A stretch of 64,000 bases of DNA from Phycobacter azelaicus (GTDB taxonomy: Bacteria; Pseudomonadota; Alphaproteobacteria; Rhodobacterales; Rhodobacteraceae), in NCBI RefSeq assembly GCF_014884385.1, contig NZ_WKFH01000003.1, forward strand, positions 3,008,001 to 3,072,000, read 5' to 3'. Every line of letters begins with the position of its first letter. Positions within the stretch are counted from its first letter, which is position 1. Below the pieces are notes generated by a model that saw only the letters and a program-made list of their open reading frames with translations, searched no databases and had not been told where the DNA came from. Made by a program: the position numbers and the translations under genes. Shown piece by piece: positions 58,760 through 64,000 of this stretch.

Positions 58760-59599
58760 ATGAGCCCGGTTTGGCACAGCGAGGATGATCCAGATCCCAT
58801 CGTGATCGGACCCATTGGGTGGGTTCTGGTGGTCGTGCGGGTGATCTTGCTGGGGACATTGGTTTTTGGTGGGCTGGTTATCCTGTTGGCGGTGCGCGTT
58901 GTTGAACAGCCGCTTTGTGGCGTGCAGCGACCCGTCACCCCCTTCATAACCCAATTCGTATGCCGCAATGCATTTCGCATTCTCGGGGTCGGCTTCGCGA
59001 CGCACGGGCAGTTGATGCGTGAACGCGGGGCGGTGGTCGCCAACCACACGTCTTGGCTGGATATTTTTGCTTTGAATGCCCGAAAGCGGATCTATTTTGT
59101 TTCAAAATCAGAGGTTGCAGGCTGGCCCGGTATCGGCTGGCTGGCACGGGCCACGGGAACGGTCTTCATTGACCGAGACCGTAAAAAAGCCAAGGAGCAG
59201 ACGCTGGTGTTCGAGGAGCGCCTGAAAGCCGGTCACAAGCTGCTATTCTTTCCGGAGGGCACGTCGACGGATGGCTTGCGGGTTCTTCCCTTCAAGACCA
59301 CATTGTTCGCGGCCTTCTTTAGTGATCATTTGCGTGACTTCATGTTCGTTCAGCCGGTTTCCGTTGTTTTCTTTGCACCAGAGGGGGAGCCTGACCGCTT
59401 TTATGGCTGGTGGGGAGATATGGAATTCGGACCGCACCTGCTGAAAACCCTCGCGGCACGACGACAGGGACGTGTTGAGCTGCTCTATCACCCGCCGTTG
59501 CGTGTGCGGGACTTCGACAGCCGCAAGGCGCTTGCTGCCCGTTGCGAGGAGGCGGTGCGCGAAGGCCATGCCCGGTTGCACGAGAGTGTTGCAAAATAG
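58760..59599 (+). CDS. olsA: Lyso-ornithine lipid O-acyltransferase (OlsA-like)
   Basis: A 279-residue PlsC-superfamily O-acyltransferase. An N-terminal membrane helix ([20 protein letters not shown]) anchors it. The catalytic NHTSWLD motif (the H-x4-D of the family) is followed by the second block [10 protein letters not shown], as in lysophospholipid acyltransferases. It follows olsB on the same strand and completes ornithine lipid synthesis. The ATG at 58760 is preferred over the frame start at 58709, which overlaps olsB. Confidence 0.9.
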   Translation: MSPVWHSEDDPDPIVIGPIGWVLVVVRVILLGTLVFGGLVILLAVRVVEQPLCGVQRPVTPFITQFVCRNAFRILGVGFATHGQLMRERGAVVANHTSWLDIFALNARKRIYFVSKSEVAGWPGIGWLARATGTVFIDRDRKKAKEQTLVFEERLKAGHKLLFFPEGTSTDGLRVLPFKTTLFAAFFSDHLRDFMFVQPVSVVFFAPEGEPDRFYGWWGDMEFGPHLLKTLAARRQGRVELLYHPPLRVRDFDSRKALAARCEEAVREGHARLHESVAK

Positions 59600-59754
59600 G
59601 GCTTGCCCACCGATCAAAGGTAGCCTATACGCGCGCCATCGAACCCGCAGGCGGGGTTTGGTCTGTTCGGGGGAGACATCCCCGACACGCCGCCGGTTGG
59701 AGCATTCGCTCTGAGACCCCCGCCGAGGATAAAACCGGAAAAGGAAAGAATAGC

Positions 59755-60522
59755 ATGGCTCTTCCCGAGTTCACCATGCGTCAGCTGCTCGAAGCTGGCG
59801 TTCACTTCGGCCACCAGACTCAGCGTTGGAACCCGCGCATGTCGCCGTTCATCTACGGCGCGCGCAACGGCATCCACATCATGGACCTGACCCAGACCGT
59901 TCCGATGCTGGACCAGGCGCTGCAGGTCGTCCGCGACACCGTTGCCAAAGGCGGCCGCATCCTGTTCGTCGGCACCAAGCGTCAGGCGGCTCAGCCGATC
60001 GCAGAAGCGGCTGAAAAGTCGGCTCAGTACTACATGAACCACCGCTGGCTGGGCGGCACGCTCACCAACTGGAAAACCGTTTCCCAGTCGATCAACCGTC
60101 TGAAAGAGATCGACGAGCGCATGGAAGCCGGTGCCGAGGGCCTCACCAAGAAAGAGCGCCTCGGCATGGAACGCGACCAGGCCAAGCTGCAGGCGTCGCT
60201 GGGCGGTATCCGTGAAATGGGCGGTGTGCCGGACCTTCTGTTCGTCATTGACGTGAAAAAAGAAGCCCTGGCAGTCGCCGAAGCCAAGAAGCTGGGTATC
60301 CCTGTTGTGGCCGTGGTCGACACCAACTGCTCGCCTGATGGCATCGACTATATCATCCCCGGCAACGACGACGCATCGCGCGCCATCGCTCTGTATTGCG
60401 ATCTGGTCGCCCGTGCGGCTCTGGACGGCATGTCCGCCCAGCTGGGCGCAGCAGGCGTTGACCTTGGTGCCCTGGAAGAAGCTCCGGCCGAGGAAGCGGT
60501 TTCCGAGGAAGCCGAAGCCTGA
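59755..60522 (+). CDS. rpsB: Ribosomal protein uS2
   Basis: A 255-residue uS2. It begins [20 protein letters not shown] and contains [19 protein letters not shown], then [18 protein letters not shown] and [20 protein letters not shown], with an acidic C-terminal tail rich in Glu and Ala. AAAGGAAAG precedes the ATG; the frame extends far upstream through the leader, which probably contains a regulatory hairpin (GGGGAGACATCCCC, about 59680). It is followed by tsf in the standard order. Confidence 0.97.
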   Translation: MALPEFTMRQLLEAGVHFGHQTQRWNPRMSPFIYGARNGIHIMDLTQTVPMLDQALQVVRDTVAKGGRILFVGTKRQAAQPIAEAAEKSAQYYMNHRWLGGTLTNWKTVSQSINRLKEIDERMEAGAEGLTKKERLGMERDQAKLQASLGGIREMGGVPDLLFVIDVKKEALAVAEAKKLGIPVVAVVDTNCSPDGIDYIIPGNDDASRAIALYCDLVARAALDGMSAQLGAAGVDLGALEEAPAEEAVSEEAEA

Positions 60523-60548
60523 TCCCGGCTGTCACAGATATGACATCA

Positions 60549-60570
60549 GGGGCAGGGTATTTCCTGCCCC
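60549..60570 (+). other. Hairpin between rpsB and tsf
   Basis: GGGGCAGG, a 6-base loop and CCTGCCCC form a perfect 8-bp stem in the intergenic gap. No T-run follows, so it is more likely a processing or attenuating hairpin that tunes tsf relative to rpsB than a full terminator. Confidence 0.6.
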
Positions 60571-60600
60571 AATTCCGTTTCGATTTGAGGAGAGCCTGAC

Positions 60601-61476
60601 ATGGCAATCACAGCTGCACTCGTAAAAGAACTGCGCGACTCCACCGGCGCCGGCATGATGGACGCCAAAAAAGCGCTGACCGAAACCAATGGCGACATGG
60701 AAGCGGCCGTTGACTGGCTGCGCACCAAAGGTCTTGCCAAAGCGGCCAAGAAATCCGGTCGTACGGCCGCTGAAGGACTGGTTGCCGTTGTTGTCGAAGG
60801 TGGCAAGGGCGTCGCGGTCGAGGTTAACTCGGAAACCGACTTTGTTGCCAAGAACGGCGAATTCCAGGAAATGGTTTCCGGCATCGCCAAGGCCGCTCTG
60901 AGCGTCGATGATGTCGACGGTCTGAACTCTGCCGACCTGGGCGGCAAGTCCGTTTCTGACACCCTGACCGATAAGATCGCCACCATCGGTGAGAACATGA
61001 CCCTGCGCCGCATGGCCAAGATCGAAGGCGAAACCGTCGTGTCCTATGTGCACAACGCGGCTGCCGACGGCATGGGCAAGATCGGTGTTCTGGTTGCGAT
61101 GACCGGCGGCGACGAAGCCTTTGGCAAACAGGTTGCAATGCACATTGCTGCTGTGAACCCGGCCGCGCTGAGCGAAGCTGATCTTGATCCGGCAGTTGTC
61201 GAAAAAGAAAAGCAGGTTCAGATGGATATCGCCCGCGAATCCGGCAAGCCGGAGCAGGTCATCGAGAAGATGATCGTTGGCCGCATGAAGAAATTCGTTG
61301 CTGAGTCCACTCTGCTGAACCAGCAGTTCGTTGTGAACCCCGACCTGACCGTGGAAGCCGCGGCCAAGGAAGCAGGCGCGACCGTGACCGGTTTTGTGCG
61401 TGTTGAAGTTGGGGAAGGCATCGAAGTCGAAAAAGAAGACTTCGCGGCAGAGGTTGCAAAAGCCGCTCAAGGCTAA
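60601..61476 (+). CDS. tsf: Elongation factor Ts
   Basis: A 291-residue EF-Ts, the guanine-nucleotide exchange factor of EF-Tu. The N-terminal UBA-like module [20 protein letters not shown] is followed by the core with [19 protein letters not shown] (the TDFVAKN motif that inserts into EF-Tu). GAGGAG precedes the ATG. It follows rpsB. Confidence 0.97.
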   Translation: MAITAALVKELRDSTGAGMMDAKKALTETNGDMEAAVDWLRTKGLAKAAKKSGRTAAEGLVAVVVEGGKGVAVEVNSETDFVAKNGEFQEMVSGIAKAALSVDDVDGLNSADLGGKSVSDTLTDKIATIGENMTLRRMAKIEGETVVSYVHNAAADGMGKIGVLVAMTGGDEAFGKQVAMHIAAVNPAALSEADLDPAVVEKEKQVQMDIARESGKPEQVIEKMIVGRMKKFVAESTLLNQQFVVNPDLTVEAAAKEAGATVTGFVRVEVGEGIEVEKEDFAAEVAKAAQG

Positions 61477-61504
61477 ACACTAAACCGCAGTTACACATCT
61501 TTTT

Positions 61505-61534
61505 GAGCCGATGGAGAGATCCATCGGCTCTTTT
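61505..61534 (+). terminator. Rho-independent terminator after rpsB-tsf
   Basis: An 11-bp stem GAGCCGATGGA / TCCATCGGCTC with a 4-base loop, followed by TTTTGTGTTTT. Strong terminator 28 bp after tsf. Confidence 0.92.
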
Positions 61535-61944
61535 GTGTTTTACGTTGTCGGGTTACTCGCGGTAGGGTGGGGCGTCGGTACGGAAAACGGCGGATCTTGC
61601 TGCCGTCGTGCCACGAATACGCACGCAGGATCGCGGTGACACTCGCTTACTACCAGGATGAAAATGGGGCCCCATTGATGGGGATGGATGGGACCCCACT
61701 AAACATGGCCGCCGACGTTGACTATAAACGCCGACAACCACACAGGTCGGAGAGCCCTGATATTGCAAGGAGCGTTTCCCAAAGTTCCAAGGCCAAAGCC
61801 ACCACTCACGGAACGACGACAGATTGCAGTCTTGGTGACGTTTTCGGTAGTCGTGAATTCCTTACCTATTTGACGCTATTTGGCGTCTTGCACTTTGCGA
61901 GTTTCCGTAGGGGAAGTGCATTGGAGGTGGGCAAGATGTGCACA
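61535..61944. other. Gene-free stretch between tsf and the luxR-type gene
   Basis: A 410-bp region without a convincing gene. A 127-codon frame (61567-61950) lacks a ribosome-binding site and recognisable motifs and overlaps the luxR-type 3' end. A short GACGC/GCGTC hairpin lies near 61870. Confidence 0.55.
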
Positions 61945-62700
61945 TCATGATTCCATAACGTACATCTGGTTCTGCAGGGCCGCTTTCAGTACAGCCTGAG
62001 CCGTAGTCTCCACCGCCAGCGCATCCCGCGCAAGGCGTAGGTGCTTTTCGATCGTGGCTGGGGTAAGCCCCATCAGTAGGGCGATATCCTGGGTTGTTTT
62101 ACCATCGCCGACCCATTCCAAAGCCTCCCTTTGGCGTTTCGTCAGGCCGCGGTTTGGGGGCGTGTAGGGAAGGGTCAGGATTTTTAGATGCACCACGTTG
62201 TTCATCAAGACGATGTCATCGCCATGCTCTTGCCAAAGCGCGTCCACATCATCCTGGGAAAGGCCTGGTGTCGCAGCCAGAGAAATCGCACCTTTGAAGC
62301 GGGCTGAGGACGAATAGAAGCTGACCGTGTAGCCAGCGGTCATGTTCATCTTCTTGTTGAAGGCGATGACACGTTCTGAGTCCGGCCCAAGCTTGCCCTC
62401 TTCGGCCATTTCCTCGATCAACCGCCAACTGCCTGCGCCTTCGTTTTCAAGCGCCCAACGCAGCATTGGCGCGTTGGAATAGAGGCCCTTGTGAAGAAAG
62501 CCGTTCAGATATTCGGGGGAGTGGTTGGAGAGTATGACAAAGTCTTCCGGATCTCCCAAAGAGGTTGGTGTCTTGTACCGCGTGTAACCGTAAATGAGCC
62601 TGTCGAAGTGGAATTCGGCCATCTGTGCGACATGCGCGTGCCATAGCTCTTCGAGAGTCTTTGCACCACAAACGACATGCAGATAGTCCGCAAGGTTCAT
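61945..62700 (-). CDS. LuxR-type regulator with autoinducer-domain fold (solo)
   Basis: A 251-residue regulator with an N-terminal autoinducer-binding-type domain and a C-terminal GerE helix-turn-helix (LTKRQREALEWVGDGKTTQD and IALLMGLTPATIEKHL). Compared with TraR, the pocket residues Trp57, Tyr61 and Asp70 align with Tyr64, Phe68 and Ala77, while Pro71 and Trp85 remain (Pro78 and Trp92). Loss of the Asp that holds the AHL amide suggests an altered ligand or none. No luxI-type synthase is in the window. The start overlaps the aroQ stop by 4 bp, so it is translationally coupled to aroQ. Confidence 0.88.
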   Translation of the reverse strand: MNLADYLHVVCGAKTLEELWHAHVAQMAEFHFDRLIYGYTRYKTPTSLGDPEDFVILSNHSPEYLNGFLHKGLYSNAPMLRWALENEGAGSWRLIEEMAEEGKLGPDSERVIAFNKKMNMTAGYTVSFYSSSARFKGAISLAATPGLSQDDVDALWQEHGDDIVLMNNVVHLKILTLPYTPPNRGLTKRQREALEWVGDGKTTQDIALLMGLTPATIEKHLRLARDALAVETTAQAVLKAALQNQMYVMES

Positions 62701-63149
62701 TCGGTATTTGCCTCCCCACTCAAATGCCGGGCCAGAGCGTCAATGGCAAAAAGGTACCCTTGGGACCCGAAGCCGCAGATCTGACCGATTACCGCACGAG
62801 AAATGTAGGATTGGTGCCGGAATTCCTCGCGTGCGTGAATGTTTGAAAGGTGAACTTCAACTGCAGGGAGTGCAACCGAAAAGAGCGCATCCATCAGCGC
62901 GATTGAGGTGTGGGTGTAGGCCCCGGCGTTTAGGATGATGCCGTCATGTGTCCCGCGCGCGGCGTGAAGCGCATCAATCAGCGCGCCTTCATGGTTGGAT
63001 TGCATGCACACCAGATCCAAACCCAGGGAAGTGGCGTGTTGTACACAGCTGCGCTCGACCATCTCAAGGGTCTCCGATCCGTAGACCTCTGGCTGGCGCG
63101 TGCCCAACAGGTTCAGATTAGGACCATTCAAGAGGAGAATACTTGGCAT
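62697..63149 (-). CDS. aroQ: 3-dehydroquinate dehydratase, type II
   Basis: A 150-residue type II dehydroquinase of the shikimate pathway. It begins ILLLNGPNLNLLGTRQPEVY, with catalytic Tyr23 in the flexible lid, followed by Asn74 in ILNAGAYTHTS, His100 in VEVHLSNIHARE and Arg111 in FRHQS, all needed for the trans-elimination reaction. Length is exactly that of the family. It overlaps the luxR-type gene downstream on the same strand by 4 bp. Confidence 0.96.
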   Translation of the reverse strand: MPSILLLNGPNLNLLGTRQPEVYGSETLEMVERSCVQHATSLGLDLVCMQSNHEGALIDALHAARGTHDGIILNAGAYTHTSIALMDALFSVALPAVEVHLSNIHAREEFRHQSYISRAVIGQICGFGSQGYLFAIDALARHLSGEANTE

Positions 63150-63319
63150 ATCAGCTTTCCTGTGCAGACTATGTGCTGGAAACTATAGGAATAGTTTTGC
63201 GAAAGCGACCAATCAAAAGCATGGGTCATGCACTTTGTCCGATCTGAAACGGATATGGTAAACATCGCGTGGCCTGTGACTGCCGGAACATCGGTCGCTC
63301 CGCCTGGTCCGCGTTGCTT

Positions 63320-64000
63320 CTATTCGTTGTGCAGAACAATTTTGCCCAAGGCCTTGCGGTCTTGCACGAGTTCCAATGCTTTTCCGGCGTCCTGCATTAG
63401 GAAAATCTCGCTGATACGGGGCTTTATGGCGCCTTTTTCATACAGAGAGAAAAGCTCGGCCATGTTCGCCGCATGCCCCTTGGGGTCACGATAGACCGAG
63501 GCCCCCCAGAAAACCCCAACAATATCGCAACCCTTGAGAAGGGGCAGGTTCATCGGGATCTGTGCAATTCCGGCCGGGAAGCCGACAACCAGAAAGCGGC
63601 CCTCCCAGGCCATGGAGCGCAACGCAGGCTCACTGTAGGCCCCACCGACCGAATCATAGACCACGTTTACCCCATCTTTGCCTGACAGAGCTTTGATTTG
63701 GCTTGAGAACTCTTTCTGTTCGACCTTGTCGAGGCTGCGTTTGTAGACCAGCGTCTTGTCGGCGCCTGCCTCACGACAGAATGCCGCCTTGTCATCCGAG
63801 GAAACTGCGGCAATAACTTCTGCTCCCATTGCCTTACCCAGTTCAATGGCGGCAATGCCAACGCCGCCGGCTGCTCCAAGAACCAGCAGGCTTTCGCCCG
63901 GTTTCAGATGCGCGCGATCTTTCAGGGCGTGGTATGAGGTACCATATGTGAAGATGAAGCAGGCAGCATCCTCAAACGGCATTGCATCGGGGATCTTTAT
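63320..64000 (-). CDS. NADPH:quinone oxidoreductase-type MDR protein (5' end beyond window)
   Basis: The C-terminal 226 residues of a medium-chain dehydrogenase/reductase of the zeta-crystallin/quinone-oxidoreductase group. The nucleotide-binding loop is LLVLGAAGGVGIAAIELGKA; SYHALKDRAHLKPGE lies before it. The frame remains open to the right edge, so the N-terminus is missing; the ATG at 63982 is internal. No zinc-ligand cysteines are visible. Upstream regulatory sequence is outside the window. Confidence 0.88.
   Translation of the reverse strand: MKIPDAMPFEDAACFIFTYGTSYHALKDRAHLKPGESLLVLGAAGGVGIAAIELGKAMGAEVIAAVSSDDKAAFCREAGADKTLVYKRSLDKVEQKEFSSQIKALSGKDGVNVVYDSVGGAYSEPALRSMAWEGRFLVVGFPAGIAQIPMNLPLLKGCDIVGVFWGASVYRDPKGHAANMAELFSLYEKGAIKPRISEIFLMQDAGKALELVQDRKALGKIVLHNE

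Noticed and set aside
61567..61950. 127-codon ORF after tsf
   Set aside because: No ribosome-binding site or motif, and it overlaps the 3' end of the luxR-type gene.

Overview
The window is a chromosomal stretch of a marine alphaproteobacterium of the Rhodobacteraceae (Roseobacter group, close in character to Ruegeria, Phaeobacter or Leisingera). This rests on the high-GC coding style, a CckA/ChpT phosphorelay, an alphaproteobacterial GAAC-N7-GAAC SOS box in front of recA, an IscR-headed suf operon whose IscR lacks the usual three cysteines, the olsB-olsA ornithine-lipid pair, and a split methionine synthase served by a RamA-like activase. The species is not resolved from sequence alone.

Layout. 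1-7.9 kb: the 3' end of metF and a stand-alone methyltetrahydrofolate:corrinoid methyltransferase, then a soluble hybrid kinase, a DUF2235 hydrolase, a small lower-GC islet, and a reverse-strand DUF4445 corrinoid activase that very likely serves the same methyl-transfer pathway. 8-24.7 kb: mostly housekeeping genes (CaiB-like CoA-transferase, guaB, an RsmB-type RNA methyltransferase, cckA, a sulfotransferase, recA, alaS, typA) plus an SMR exporter and a chemoreceptor. 24.7-26.8 kb: a tightly overlapped reverse operon of a hydrolase, a small unknown protein and a tandem-HD protein. 26.8-34.8 kb: iscR, a class-V cysteine desulfurase, sufB, ybjQ-like, sufC, sufD, two YIP1-like membrane genes and sufS in one dense run. 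34.8-40.1 kb: a reverse peptide-type ABC importer with its two ATPases fused.

40.1-50.0 kb is the accessory part. A large RTX type I-secreted protein gene is split by a 1,218-bp IS3-family element that leaves a 3-bp ATT duplication; removing the element and one repeat restores a 920-codon frame. It is followed by an IS5-family transposase remnant, a low-GC secreted protein of unknown function, long gene-free stretches, then HlyIII, SRAP and a two-gene DCC/isoprenylcysteine-methyltransferase-like operon. From 50.4 kb the core resumes: tRNA-Ser(CGA), a DUF2059 protein, rplU-rpmA, obg-proB-proA, chpT, olsB-olsA, rpsB-tsf, and a reverse aroQ-luxR pair. A partial quinone-oxidoreductase gene runs off the right edge.

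The main links are as follows. MetF, the pterin-binding methyltransferase and the DUF4445 activase fit one methionine-synthesis system whose corrinoid and homocysteine subunits lie outside the window. CckA (12.1 kb) and ChpT (57.1 kb) are two steps of the CtrA phosphorelay, and a perfect TTAA-N7-TTAA(C) CtrA-type site lies just before cckA. The suf genes are headed by their presumed regulator IscR behind a perfect 15-bp palindrome. I see no CRISPR array, no prophage and no clearly new multi-gene system. The best candidates for something less described are the tandem-HD operon, the LuxR-type solo with altered ligand-pocket residues coupled to aroQ, the ybjQ/YIP1 insertions in suf, and the interrupted RTX gene.
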